Shown: positions 1-7,510, numbered from the stretch's first letter. The stretch: 34,080 bases of DNA from Paracoccaceae bacterium (GCA_009924775.1 RFQY01000007.1:1-34080); one strand, 5' to 3'. Notes: generated by a model not told the origin, from the sequence alone. Made by a program: numbers and translations.

Positions 1-64
1 TTCATCCCCCCCTGGGTGCCAATCCGGCAGGTTGGCAAAATGCCCTGAAATTGGCCTGTTTTTG
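1..64. other. Left-edge non-coding segment
   Basis: No gene is visible downstream of the HNH stop codon. A 6-bp inverted repeat (TGCCAA at 17-22, TTGGCA at 32-37, 9-nt loop) is present. On the minus strand it is not followed by a T-run, so it is not a classical terminator. A G-run followed by ATG lies at the very edge (minus strand, positions 5-3) and could be the start of the next gene outside the window. Confidence 0.4.
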
Positions 65-358
65 TCATTTTTCCATCCTTTTGCCCCATGATTCATGCCA
101 TGTCTTGCTGTTATGGCAACTGGCACACAATGGCTGCAGGTTCCACCTGCTGTGATCTCCACCTTTCTTCAGTGGTGTGATGTGATCCACACAGGTGGCA
201 GGTTGCTGGCAGGATCTGCAGAGCGGTTCTTCCCTCAAGACTGCCAGTCTGATCTTCTGCCATAGCCTGTCATAACCCCTTTGGTAGGGTGTTGGCCTAT
301 CGTGCTTCTTGTGTTCCTTGCTGCCATTCAAACTGTGTTTAGGTGGATCCCATGGCAT
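65..358 (-). CDS. HNH endonuclease
   Basis: A 97-residue protein with the HNH (His-Me finger) arrangement: a CxxC pair (C47, C50), the D58-H59-I60 core, N73, and a second CxxC (C78, C81) followed by H82-N83. Small HNH proteins of this type in HK97-like phages are usually next to the small terminase gene and assist DNA packaging or cleave DNA as nickases. Here the gene follows the RusA gene by 3 nt and lies at the left edge of the window; the terminase genes are at the opposite edge, which fits a circular map. An AAGGGG Shine-Dalgarno lies about 11 nt before the ATG. The fold assignment is secure; whether it acts in packaging is inferred from the order. Confidence 0.85.
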   Translation of the reverse strand: MPWDPPKHSLNGSKEHKKHDRPTPYQRGYDRLWQKIRLAVLREEPLCRSCQQPATCVDHITPLKKGGDHSRWNLQPLCASCHNSKTWHESWGKRMEK

Positions 359-361
359 GGC

Positions 362-724
362 TTATATCCCCTTGATGTGGACATGACACTCAGCAGGACC
401 ACCACATCCTTTTTGGTAGGTGACAGTCAGACTGGTGATGGTCTGGCAGTTATCTTCTGGGATGATGTGCAGATGCTGTAATAGATCCAGCACTGGTTTC
501 CAGCAGTTGTCCAGGTCCCTATCTTTTCGCCACCCAGATCCACCAAGGATGTTCATGATGATGTTGAATGGTGGTGGTGGTACTTTCCCTTTTTTGGTGG
601 CATGGGCCATCAGTTCAGCAGCATGATGCCAGTCCACATATTTTTTTGACCTGTAAACAGTTCCCCTTCTGGTGGCTCGGAAGATATGATTCACACTTGG
701 TGGAATTGGTAACTGCAGTTTCAT
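362..724 (-). CDS. rusA: RusA-family Holliday junction resolvase
   Basis: A 120-residue protein of the usual RusA length. It begins with a short beta strand and the PPSVNH motif typical of the family. The catalytic cluster reads D70, D72, N73, K76, with another acidic residue at D91; these match the positions of the acidic and lysine residues known for E. coli RusA (D70, D72, K76, D91). RusA dimers cut four-way DNA junctions and would resolve recombination or replication intermediates before packaging. The gene is the second last of the early block, just before the HNH gene, and complements the annealing protein and SSB encoded upstream. No clear Shine-Dalgarno precedes the ATG, but the N-terminus matches the family start. 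Confidence 0.9.
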   Translation of the reverse strand: MKLQLPIPPSVNHIFRATRRGTVYRSKKYVDWHHAAELMAHATKKGKVPPPPFNIIMNILGGSGWRKDRDLDNCWKPVLDLLQHLHIIPEDNCQTITSLTVTYQKGCGGPAECHVHIKGI

Positions 725-776
725 GCCATCAGCATGATGACAGATCCATGAAATTCCAAACTGTACTGCCTGATTT

Positions 777-1001
777 TCATGGATGTTTCTTGACCCTATT
801 AAGTTTTACTGTTGCCCGCCTTAGCTGAAATTCCAGCAACCTGTTCAGGTATTTCTGATGATCTAATTTGGCTTGCAGGTCATTGATTTTTACTACTAGA
901 TCTTCCAAGGATTCAGTATTCATCCTGCACTTTAGACAGATGCCCCTTTTAACCACTGACCACCTTAGGCAGTGCCTGCAAGTTCCTTTCACAACAGCCA
1001 C
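777..1001 (-). CDS. Small zinc-ribbon/coiled-coil protein
   Basis: A 74-residue basic protein of unknown function. The first 26 residues carry two Cys pairs (CRHC and CLKC) that look like a zinc ribbon; the rest, from about residue 30, is a charged helix with a Leu-rich heptad-like pattern that could form a coiled coil. The start is GTG at 1001, supported by an AGGGGG Shine-Dalgarno 7 nt upstream and by its position 1 nt after the stop of the preceding gene. It lies between a candidate nuclease and RusA, so a DNA-related role is plausible but not shown. Confidence 0.65.
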   Translation of the reverse strand: MAVVKGTCRHCLRWSVVKRGICLKCRMNTESLEDLVVKINDLQAKLDHQKYLNRLLEFQLRRATVKLNRVKKHP

Positions 1002-1002
1002 T

Positions 1003-1605
1003 TTATTTCCCCCTATTTATTTGATGTTCTGTCCACCTCAGTGTTTGTGGTGGTGTCAAATATTCTTGGGCAATCACAATCTTTTGCAGTTGGTCACTGA
1101 ACCATTCCTGCTGATGTTCCACCACTGTCTGGCCACTGATTGCCCCTGCTATAACCACATCCAGTTCCAGTGGCATCACAGGTTGGTGCAGTAAAACAAT
1201 AGCCAGCACATAATGCACCTTTGGATTCAGCCTGTTCTGTGTCAGCAGTAAATCTGGCTGGTGACAGAATTGGTGATACATCAGATCTCTGGTCTTAACA
1301 TCCAATCCTGGCAGATCTTCCCCACCATCTGAAAGTGCTTTGCTTTCATGAAGCCATGCCTGCTGTTCCCAAAATTCCTCAAGGTCACCCCATAGCCATT
1401 GCCAGACTGCTGCTTCCCCACACAATCCAATAAACTGCTGGAAGTGTTCTGACTCAGTTGGTGTCAGTCCAAACTTTAAAAATCTGCTAAGACTTGATGT
1501 CCAGTTGTTTTTCCGAAACCAATCTGATTTAGCTTTGGCAATGGACCAGATCAGGTCCAAAGTTGATGTGTCTAACTTTATTTGAACTCTCAAAGATGCA
1601 TCCAT
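1003..1605 (-). CDS. Candidate PD-(D/E)XK nuclease-like protein
   Basis: A 200-residue protein with no family I can name with confidence. Three elements together resemble the PD-(D/E)XK core: a helix containing GxxGEAA (about residue 63), then GGEDLPGLDVKT (about 93-104) supplying an Asp and the DxK pair followed by Thr, then a hydrophobic strand VHYVLAIV. This order (Glu helix, D...DVK, strand) is common in restriction-type and phage nucleases. The N-terminal 60 residues are helical. The gene directly follows the DNA methyltransferase-like gene and has the same 16-bp sequence upstream, so the two may work as a pair. Start: ATG at 1605; an overlapping ATG at 1609 is out of frame. Confidence 0.55.
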   Translation of the reverse strand: MDASLRVQIKLDTSTLDLIWSIAKAKSDWFRKNNWTSSLSRFLKFGLTPTESEHFQQFIGLCGEAAVWQWLWGDLEEFWEQQAWLHESKALSDGGEDLPGLDVKTRDLMYHQFCHQPDLLLTQNRLNPKVHYVLAIVLLHQPVMPLELDVVIAGAISGQTVVEHQQEWFSDQLQKIVIAQEYLTPPQTLRWTEHQINRGK

Positions 1606-1612
1606 TCATGTG

Positions 1613-1628
1613 GCAGGATCCATCCTTA
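1613..1628. repeat. 16-bp direct repeat, copy 1 (nuclease leader)
   Basis: The sequence GCAGGATCCATCCTTA occurs here and again at 2401-2416, in each case just upstream of a minus-strand gene start. Read on the minus strand it contains AAGGATGGATCC, that is two GGA elements, one of which may serve as a weak ribosome binding site. It contains a GGATCC palindrome. It could be a leader element or a protein-binding site. Confidence 0.6.
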
Positions 1629-1635
1629 GAAAGTG

Positions 1636-2382
1636 TTATTGACCCCATTGATCAGCCATGGCTTTGGCTATTCCTGAATAGGTAAGTGATCTTATTTTCC
1701 ATCTGTCTTTTGAAGGTCCAAGATTGTTTTGGCCTGATGGTGTTTGATTGGCATATCTGGTTTTTTTTATGATGTTGGTTGGTTCAAGCTTTGGTAAACC
1801 TTTAAGCCAAAGGCAGGTTTGTTTGCTGGCATCTTCACCAAACATCCAAGGCTGGATGATTTGATCAGGTTTCCTAATAGCTGTTGAAATTCGTCCTATT
1901 GGATTTTCCAAAGCTATTTTTTTAATAGGAGCATTCAAAAGAACTTTAACAAACTCTAATGCATCTTCAGTCAGTTTTTCCCTGCCTGCTATCCGTCTGT
2001 TCCAGTGCAGTCCTGAAGATGCCAGATATGTGCATGGTGGGTGGCAAATCATTAAATCCCAATGCGGTCTATCAATTGGCCTTCCCAGCATAATTCCATC
2101 AATTTCTTGATATTCAATATTAGATTGGGTTGACCCAATGCATTGGCATTCATCAGGATCAATACTAGAAACTTTGCAAGGGTATTCATCTAAATCACAC
2201 CCCAAACAATTTCCTGCAAATTGGACTGGTTCCCACCCATCCAGAAGATTCCTGACATCACCCTGGTAATGAATACCTGGTTTTTCTGTTGGCAACAGGT
2301 CACATGAGATAGCATGTTGACCAGCATTTCTAAAAGCATCCCTGACAGTTCCCGAAAATTCACAGGCTATTAAAACTCGCAC
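1636..2382 (-). CDS. Phage DNA cytosine C5-methyltransferase-like protein
   Basis: A 248-residue protein of the compact phage Dcm-like type. Residues 1-29 (MRVLIACEFSG...SCD) form the AdoMet-binding Rossmann start (motif I and the acidic end of strand 2). The catalytic motif IV is seen as HPPC at 114-117, with C117 the predicted nucleophile, and motif VI as ENP at 159-161. The C-terminal IRSLTYSGIAKAMADQWG resembles motif X. Between residues 59 and 81 is an insert with C59, C62, C69, C79 and C81 that may bind zinc. Start is GTG at 2382 with AGGA 8 nt upstream. Likely role: modifying phage DNA against restriction. Target sequence is unknown; the CpG shortage of the window makes CG a tempting but untested idea. 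Confidence 0.75.
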   Translation of the reverse strand: MRVLIACEFSGTVRDAFRNAGQHAISCDLLPTEKPGIHYQGDVRNLLDGWEPVQFAGNCLGCDLDEYPCKVSSIDPDECQCIGSTQSNIEYQEIDGIMLGRPIDRPHWDLMICHPPCTYLASSGLHWNRRIAGREKLTEDALEFVKVLLNAPIKKIALENPIGRISTAIRKPDQIIQPWMFGEDASKQTCLWLKGLPKLEPTNIIKKTRYANQTPSGQNNLGPSKDRWKIRSLTYSGIAKAMADQWGQ

Positions 2383-2400
2383 TGGACATCCTGACCATCT

Positions 2401-2416
2401 GCAGGATCCATCCTTA
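2401..2416. repeat. 16-bp direct repeat, copy 2 (methyltransferase leader)
   Basis: Identical to 1613-1628. It lies 18 nt upstream of the GTG start of the methyltransferase-like gene and downstream of the candidate promoter at 2446-2474, so it would be in the 5' leader of the transcript. Confidence 0.6.
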
Positions 2417-2445
2417 AGTGACCTTAATTTGACTTAAACCTGACC

Positions 2446-2474
2446 ATTTTACGATTCATTGAAATTTGGTCCAA
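2446..2474 (-). promoter_or_regulatory. Candidate sigma70-type promoter for the methyltransferase block
   Basis: On the minus strand TTGGAC (2474-2469) and TAAAAT (2451-2446) are separated by 17 nt, the preferred spacing. The -10 box matches the consensus in 5 of 6 positions, the -35 box in only 3. It lies between the iteron array and the methyltransferase gene, where a new transcription start would be expected. This is a weak pattern-based call. Confidence 0.35.
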
Positions 2475-2483
2475 AACCCTGTT

Positions 2484-2824
2484 TAGTGGACTTAGTGGAC
2501 TTGGTGTTGGTTTCTAGTGGACTTTATTTATCTTCATCTCTTCTGTTCCTTTGATTTTTTAATCTTAATTCCTTAATACAAGTCCACTAAGTCCACTAAA
2601 TATAAAATAAAGTATTATATAATAAGAACTTAAGCTTAGTGGACTTCATCAAACCCAAGTCCACTAGAAGTCCACTAAAGGCACCAAGTCCACTAGAACC
2701 TAATTTGCCCATATTTCGCATATGTGCTGATCCAACTATGTTGAAAGTTAATCTGGGTAGTTTCACTGTTTTTAGCTCCATTTTAGTGGACTTCTAGTGG
2801 ACTTCATTTTCCCCAAGTCCACTA
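2484..2824. repeat. Iteron-like array, 12 copies of AAGTCCACTA / TAGTGGACTT
   Basis: Twelve exact copies of a 10-bp unit occur within 341 bp. TAGTGGACTT is on the plus strand at 2484, 2493, 2515, 2637, 2784 and 2795; the complement AAGTCCACTA is at 2580, 2589, 2657, 2668, 2686 and 2815. Several copies are tandem at 9- or 11-bp spacing, close to one helical turn, and others face each other. The unit is itself nearly palindromic (AGT-CC-ACT). An AT-rich stretch (2599-2630) lies in the middle. The array follows the primase-helicase operon. Phage P4 alpha protein binds iterons at its origin, so this is the best candidate for the replication origin, or for operator sites. Confidence 0.75.
2599..2630. 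other. AT-rich segment inside the iteron array (candidate DNA unwinding element)
   Basis: This 32-bp stretch is almost entirely A and T and is flanked on both sides by iteron copies (2589-2598 and 2637-2646). Such a layout, iterons around an AT-rich region, is usual for origins opened by an initiator or helicase loader. The function is inferred from layout only. Confidence 0.4.
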
Positions 2825-2867
2825 ATTTTCTTCTCATAAATAATAAAATAGGTAAGGTTGGTTTTGC

Positions 2868-3107
2868 TTATCTGGCATACCTTTGGGTGTGTTCACTGGT
2901 GATAGTTCCAATCAGTTCATGATAATTCACCAGTGCAATTGCTAGTTGTTTGGCAAGATTCCTGACCCCTTTTGGTCCCAGTTGGTCCATCACTTCATCC
3001 TGTTTGGTTTCTGGAAGTTCCTCAAAACAGGTTGCCTGTCCCCTTTTTTCCCCTGGCATTTGGTGAAAGAAAGTGATGCCAGAAATGTTTTTACGCTTTT
3101 CAATCAT
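2868..3107 (-). CDS. Small conserved-looking protein after primase
   Basis: A 79-residue, mainly helical and charged protein without a family I recognise. The chosen ATG at 3107 overlaps the primase stop by 8 nt (ATGATTGA) and has an AAAGGA Shine-Dalgarno about 12 nt upstream, a typical coupled arrangement. A longer reading from an ATG at 3161 would add 18 residues and overlap the primase by 62 nt; it also has a GAAGGA upstream but is less likely. It is the last gene before the iteron array, so a role as a replication accessory or array-binding protein is possible, without direct evidence. Confidence 0.6.
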   Translation of the reverse strand: MIEKRKNISGITFFHQMPGEKRGQATCFEELPETKQDEVMDQLGPKGVRNLAKQLAIALVNYHELIGTITSEHTQRYAR

Positions 3108-5532
3108 TGCTTGCAATTTCCTTTTGCTGAAACACCTTGGGTCTAAATTCCCTACATCCACAGTAAGTCCTTCTTTCCCATCCCCTGTGATCCTTGCTCA
3201 TGGCTATGCTGAAATTCTTCATGCCTAATGCTTTGATCCCTGCTTTCAGTGACCAGTCAAAATAGTGCTGGTAAAGAATGGATGATTTAATCCAGTCATT
3301 GGTGGTCACACTGAACTGGTCAAGCCATGCTTGGATGGATTGTTCAGGGTCATTATCTTCCCTGTATTCCTGTCCTTGCTGCACCACTTCATCAGGCTTG
3401 ATAAGGCCTTCTTGCCTATACTTGATGGCACCCTGCACCAACCAATTCAGGATCCCTTCTGATTCTTCCAAAATCCTTACAGGCAATGTGGTGTCCAAGT
3501 TGCCATTTTCTTTGCTGAAACTGGCTTTAAATGGGACTAATGAAATGCGTGACCAGATTGCAGTGTTGCTTTCTGGAATGTTTGGCCGTTCATTGGTGCA
3601 TAGGATCAATGTGTGGGTTGGTTGGAAACTCCATTCATTTTCATTCATTCTTCTGCAGGTAATCAGGTCACCACCAGTCAGTTGTTTGACCAGTGCCACA
3701 TTTAATTCCATGCCCCTGCTGGTTTCTTGAGCCACCATCAGCCTTTTCCCGTGAAAGCTGCTCAACCATGTTGGATGGGACTGGTGACCCTTGCAAAGGT
3801 GATTTGAATCCACAGCACCAGCAAGACCAGATCCCAAGACCTGCTGAATAGTGCCAAGTATGGTTGACTTGCCATTCCTGCCATCCCCACAGAACACTGG
3901 AAAAACATGATCATTAGGCTGACCGGTAACAGACATCCCAAACAACTTTTGCACATAGTCAATCAGTGGCTGGGATGCCAGAAAGACATCATCCAGAAGT
4001 TTCAGCCATCTTGGGCATTTTGCATCCTGGTTGTAAATGGTTGGACATTTAGACTGCTGCCAGTCTGACCTTTTTTCCTTTCTCAATTCCCCAGTGGTCA
4101 GATCCACTGTGCCATTTGGACAGGTGATCACATTTCTGATGACAGGTATTTCCTGAACAAACTTTCTAAGGTCTGATTCACTTTTCAGGTGACTGATGAT
4201 GGAATTGATTTTTGCCAGTTTCTGACAGCTTTTCAGCCACTTCACCCTGGCATCACTCAAGGCTTCATGGGTGTCAGGATTCCCCAGCTTTTGAAGCTGG
4301 AAGTTTAACCTTTCACGCAAGAATCTTTTATAAAGGATATGCGGTCCATATTTATCCCGCTTCCAAATGCCACCAGACCAAATCAGAAAATCTTCCCATT
4401 CATTAATAAAGCTGATGTTTTTTCCAAATCTGTTTTTTAGCAGCAGACATTCTGACCATTCAGACCGCATATCCTCAGCATTGGATTGATACAAATATTG
4501 ATTAGCTTTTATTTCTTTTTGACTGATAAACTTTTGCAGATAGTTCCATGATTCATCTTTATCCAGAATCTGATAGGTCCCACCATTTGCCAGAAGGTCA
4601 TCCAGTCCTTTTCCATGGGCTGAATCCCAAACCGCCAGTTTAAGGTCTGCACCTGGAAATCTTTCAAATGCCTTGATAAGGTTCAGTGTGGTGGCTTTTC
4701 TGGCTGATTCTTTAGTGTCTTGATCATATGCCAGGATAAATGTTTCCAGTGGATTGGCAGCAATAAACCAATTAGCTGGATCCACATTATTGGCTGGTGT
4801 CGCTATGACTGGCATTTCATGCACATTGGCCAGCACTTCAGCCTTTAGATAGCCTTCTGTGATCCATATGGGTTTGCCTGTCCTGTGATTGTTTTTAAAG
4901 ACGATTGGAAAATGGATGGATGGTGTGGCATTTGCTCCACCATGTCTGCTGCTGCTCATGAAAAGATATTTTGGCCCATCCCCCTGCAATTTTGGCCTGA
5001 TCATCATAGCTTTGATGTTTCCATGATAATCCCTAATGGGAATCAATAATCCTTCTGGCCCCTCAATCCATGGCTTTTGACCTTTCCCAGATGGTGAATT
5101 CTTGGATACACCTGGGACTGTGTAGATATCATCACCAAACTTTTCCAGAAGTTTCCTGCCAATGCTTCCCCTATCAGCAGCATTATGAAAAGGCATGGAT
5201 CCAAAGTTTCCAAATTCCTTGAATCCCCTGCCTGCCAAATGTTTCATTTCATCCACTTGGCAAGGCAAGCTGTCCATGATGAACTTATAAACACTGGAAA
5301 ACAGTTTGTTCGTGACAGGTGGTCTAAAGCTGCTTTCATAACCAGAATCACTGCTCTGGCTATACAATGTATATTCCCTGCCATCACTGCTTGTGCCTGT
5401 CTTCCTAATGGACCATCCCTGCACTGAATCTGTGATCCGATAGCAGCAGACAAGGCCATCCTCAGACTTGGAACACTGATCAGGCTTGCCACAAATTGGG
5501 CATGGACTTGATTTATTCACTGTCTTTAGCAT
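3100..5532 (-). CDS. P4-type primase-helicase
   Basis: An 810-residue replication protein combining primase and helicase parts. The N-terminus has a Cys-rich zinc motif (C11, C14, C20, C29/C30). Residues 210-320 form a Toprim-like/DUF3854-type region with the TEGYLKA glutamate (E226) and AYDQD acidic pair (about 270-272). The C-terminal half is a D5/P4-family SF3-type helicase: Walker A GDGRNGKS at 549-556, an E-rich Walker B-like strand (RLMVAQE), and the ILCTN sensor strand with an arginine in WSRISLVPF. It would prime and unwind phage DNA. The gene overlaps the preceding one by 20 nt, and the iteron array lies downstream, as expected for a P4-like replicon. Confidence 0.92.
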   Translation of the reverse strand: MLKTVNKSSPCPICGKPDQCSKSEDGLVCCYRITDSVQGWSIRKTGTSSDGREYTLYSQSSDSGYESSFRPPVTNKLFSSVYKFIMDSLPCQVDEMKHLAGRGFKEFGNFGSMPFHNAADRGSIGRKLLEKFGDDIYTVPGVSKNSPSGKGQKPWIEGPEGLLIPIRDYHGNIKAMMIRPKLQGDGPKYLFMSSSRHGGANATPSIHFPIVFKNNHRTGKPIWITEGYLKAEVLANVHEMPVIATPANNVDPANWFIAANPLETFILAYDQDTKESARKATTLNLIKAFERFPGADLKLAVWDSAHGKGLDDLLANGGTYQILDKDESWNYLQKFISQKEIKANQYLYQSNAEDMRSEWSECLLLKNRFGKNISFINEWEDFLIWSGGIWKRDKYGPHILYKRFLRERLNFQLQKLGNPDTHEALSDARVKWLKSCQKLAKINSIISHLKSESDLRKFVQEIPVIRNVITCPNGTVDLTTGELRKEKRSDWQQSKCPTIYNQDAKCPRWLKLLDDVFLASQPLIDYVQKLFGMSVTGQPNDHVFPVFCGDGRNGKSTILGTIQQVLGSGLAGAVDSNHLCKGHQSHPTWLSSFHGKRLMVAQETSRGMELNVALVKQLTGGDLITCRRMNENEWSFQPTHTLILCTNERPNIPESNTAIWSRISLVPFKASFSKENGNLDTTLPVRILEESEGILNWLVQGAIKYRQEGLIKPDEVVQQGQEYREDNDPEQSIQAWLDQFSVTTNDWIKSSILYQHYFDWSLKAGIKALGMKNFSIAMSKDHRGWERRTYCGCREFRPKVFQQKEIASND

Positions 5533-5806
5533 TGATATCTTCCCTGACTAAATCTGCCAATCCAAGGTAGGTTGCAGCATCATCTATGCTGTCCTGATGC
5601 CATCCCTCAGCCAGTCTTGCTAACTTCAGGCAGCACATCAGGACTGCCACATCTTCTGGCCTGATGGGTGTTTCCAGATACACAGACCACATATCTGCAA
5701 TTCGCCTTAAATTTTTTGATGGATGCCCATAGTGTTCTGCCCTAACTGTGGTCAGGTCCAGGCATCTCTGAAAGAATGCTTCCAGTTTTTTCATGTGATG
5801 TTCCAT
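5513..5806 (-). CDS. DUF6378-like phage protein
   Basis: A 97-residue protein that matches a common phage family of unknown function (I recall it as DUF6378): the string YGHPSKNLRRIADMWSVYL, then the I-x-PEDVAVLMCCLKLARL helix and the H-x-DSIDDAATYLGL C-terminus. The helices and acidic pairs recall all-alpha NTP pyrophosphatase (MazG-like) folds, but activity is unproven. It stands directly before the primase gene with a 20-nt overlap. Start ATG at 5806 has AAGGG about 10 nt upstream; an internal ATG at 5794 with GGA in front is an alternative. Confidence 0.75.
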   Translation of the reverse strand: MEHHMKKLEAFFQRCLDLTTVRAEHYGHPSKNLRRIADMWSVYLETPIRPEDVAVLMCCLKLARLAEGWHQDSIDDAATYLGLADLVREDINAKDSE

Positions 5807-5861
5807 AGGGATGTGCCCTTTGATTTACGCCAAATCTCTGGGCACTCACCCTGGATGGTTT

Positions 5862-6455
5862 CTAGAATTTCAGAATTCGTTTGGTACATTTCCTGCAATA
5901 GTGCAGCACCTGCTGCCCATCTGGAAAGGCAATCCATTTCCTATCATCCAGCCACTGTTCCAATTCTTTGCTGGACCAGCAGTCTGGGCTGAATCTTCCA
6001 CATTCGGAACAAGATGCAGTCCACAGGACATTTTCTGCACTGAATAAGACCACACCATCTGGCACTTCAAATGCCACTAGTTTTGATCCCAACAGGTGAC
6101 CACTGGAAACATCCCATCCTTCAAGATAATTTAATTTCTGACCATATCCCCAATTCCAAACCCTGCATCCCAAACAACTCATCTGCTGCAGCCATGCTTT
6201 TAAATCCAATTCATTTTTGATTGTGAATGGTTCAAGGATAACCATCCCATCTAATGCACCACCAACAACTTCCAAATGGAAATCAAAGCTGACATGACCA
6301 TCACGCAAAGTTGTGGCCATATGTTTCACTTTGCATTTTAGTTTTCTGATAGGTTCAGTAATTAAATGTTCTAATAGGGCAATACACTTTTCATGATCAA
6401 CACTTGGCTTAAAGTTCTTTGGAAATTCGGTATTTTTCAGACTGATGACATCCAT
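5862..6455 (-). CDS. Unknown early protein with C-terminal zinc-ribbon-like cysteines
   Basis: A 197-residue protein I do not recognise. The middle has alternating strands and a CLGC pair in a Trp-rich stretch (about 97-110); the C-terminal 50 residues hold CSECGRFSPDC and a later CRKC, which could form a zinc ribbon. The reading frame is open for another 97 codons upstream, but that part lies over the SSB gene in another frame; the ATG at 6455 has an AAAGGGGG Shine-Dalgarno at good spacing and is chosen. A perfect 9-bp hairpin (6478-6500) lies directly in the leader and may influence its translation. Operon context suggests a replication-related role. Confidence 0.65.
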   Translation of the reverse strand: MDVISLKNTEFPKNFKPSVDHEKCIALLEHLITEPIRKLKCKVKHMATTLRDGHVSFDFHLEVVGGALDGMVILEPFTIKNELDLKAWLQQMSCLGCRVWNWGYGQKLNYLEGWDVSSGHLLGSKLVAFEVPDGVVLFSAENVLWTASCSECGRFSPDCWSSKELEQWLDDRKWIAFPDGQQVLHYCRKCTKRILKF

Positions 6456-6477
6456 TTCATCCCCCTTTCTGAAGGCA

Positions 6478-6500
6478 GGTGGCAGAAACGATCTGCCACC
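6478..6500 (-). promoter_or_regulatory. Perfect 9-bp hairpin in the leader of the 5862-6455 gene
   Basis: GGTGGCAGA (6478-6486) and TCTGCCACC (6492-6500) are perfectly complementary around a 5-nt loop. In the minus-strand transcript the hairpin lies between the SSB gene and the Shine-Dalgarno of the next gene. No T-run follows, so an mRNA stability, processing or translational control element is more likely than a terminator. Confidence 0.5.
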
Positions 6501-6528
6501 CTTTCCCTTCAATATCTGCCACTTGAGT

Positions 6529-6993
6529 TTAGAATGGCAGATCTGCTTCAGATGCGGTTGGTGATCCAGCAGATGGTGTTTCATCCGCTTCATCCAGTGA
6601 TTCCAGTGTGATGGTGGCATAACCTGTCTGGCTGGTGCCCCTTTTGAATGACAGGACAGACCCAACCATCCCCTGGGCAGCACCCTCCAATTCAGTGGTG
6701 TACGGCCTGCCATGGGCTGGTCCCCACTGGTCACACTCAAAACCAATCCTTTTCAGGTTGGTAAGGCACCTTCTAAGATTGGGTTCACTGGTCAGCCAGT
6801 AAGTGATGGAATAAATTCCACCAGTAATATTCAAACCAATTTCAAAAATGGTGGCTGGTCCATTCTTAGTTTCAATATTCTTGATGCCTGCCCTGACCAC
6901 CTTACCAGCATAGGATCCTTCTGAAAGTTCCTCTGCTCTGGTTGGAAGACTGGTTTTCAAATCTACTTGTTGATCTAAACTGAATGTACTCAT
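6529..6993 (-). CDS. Phage single-stranded DNA-binding-like protein
   Basis: A 154-residue protein with a beta-rich core (GSYAGKVVRAGIKN...TIFEIGLNI) like an OB fold, followed by a short acidic Ser/Thr/Pro-rich tail ending in EADLPF. This ending is the hallmark of bacterial and phage SSBs, where an acidic tip such as DDDIPF recruits replication and repair partners. The gene lies between the Gp157 gene and replication genes, the usual place for a phage SSB next to an annealing protein. I cannot place it in a named Pfam family; it may belong to a divergent phage SSB group. Start ATG at 6993 has AAGGA directly upstream. Confidence 0.65.
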   Translation of the reverse strand: MSTFSLDQQVDLKTSLPTRAEELSEGSYAGKVVRAGIKNIETKNGPATIFEIGLNITGGIYSITYWLTSEPNLRRCLTNLKRIGFECDQWGPAHGRPYTTELEGAAQGMVGSVLSFKRGTSQTGYATITLESLDEADETPSAGSPTASEADLPF

Positions 6994-7003
6994 CCTTAAG
7001 TCC

Positions 7004-7510
7004 TCACTTAATCCTGATGTGTTCGCCCCTGGGCAAGAGTTTGCATCCAGTCAGGGTGGTGCCCATGGTTAATGCCTCCCTGATGGCTTCATTGTTTGCT
7101 GATACTGTGACTTTCTGAAACTGTTCTGGCAGTTCAGATGGGTCACAACTTACTTCAATGGGCTGGTGTCCACCATTTGCACAGACTGAAAGTCTGAAAG
7201 ACTTGGTTTCCAGCTTTTTAAGGTTTTGAAGACTGAAGAAATACTGCAGGCGGTTCTTCATTTGCTTTGCAGCATTAGTATCCCTGTCAGCCAGTTCCTT
7301 TATCCTGGCAGCTTCTTCAGCCCTTGCCTTGGCAGTCAGTTCCAGTTCCCTGATTATCCTGCAGTAACTTTCAACCTTGTCTTCTATTTTCCCTTCCAGT
7401 TCCTGCAAGAGTTTGTCCAGCACTGGATCCAGTTCACCAAACTGATCAACAGACTTTTCAGCCCAAAGTTCAAGGATCTGACTGCCATGGTGTAGGTCAA
7501 GAATTGACAT
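7004..7510 (-). CDS. Siphovirus Gp157-family protein
   Basis: A 168-residue protein of the Siphovirus Gp157 type (PF05565). Residues 30-95 form a long charged helix with the family signature of Lys/Glu-rich coiled coil, EEAARIKELADRD, then MKNRLQYFF; a beta-rich C-terminus follows (FRLSVCANGG..PIEV, LPEQFQKV, GCKLLPRGEHIRIK). Family members sit in recombination operons with annealing proteins and SSBs and have been linked to nuclease inhibition or phage resistance, but the biochemical role is not settled. The ATG overlaps the preceding stop codon by one base (TAATG), indicating translational coupling with the annealing-protein gene. Confidence 0.85.
   Translation of the reverse strand: MSILDLHHGSQILELWAEKSVDQFGELDPVLDKLLQELEGKIEDKVESYCRIIRELELTAKARAEEAARIKELADRDTNAAKQMKNRLQYFFSLQNLKKLETKSFRLSVCANGGHQPIEVSCDPSELPEQFQKVTVSANNEAIREALTMGTTLTGCKLLPRGEHIRIK

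Noticed and set aside
17..37. Terminator after the HNH gene
   Set aside because: On the minus strand no T-run follows the stem; the adjacent T-run is on its upstream side.
2596..2781. Minus-strand 61-aa ORF across the iteron array
   Set aside because: Most of it translates iteron copies and the AT-rich stretch, and no clear family or Shine-Dalgarno supports it.
2484..2824. CRISPR array
   Set aside because: The unit is only 10 bp, occurs in both orientations, and spacing is irregular, so it does not fit repeat-spacer structure.
3278..3730. 150-aa plus-strand ORF
   Set aside because: It is a shadow of the primase-helicase gene, with no start signal or recognisable domain.
6456..6746. N-terminal extension of the 5862-6455 gene to 6746
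   Set aside because: The extension lies over the SSB gene in another frame, and a good Shine-Dalgarno supports the ATG at 6455.
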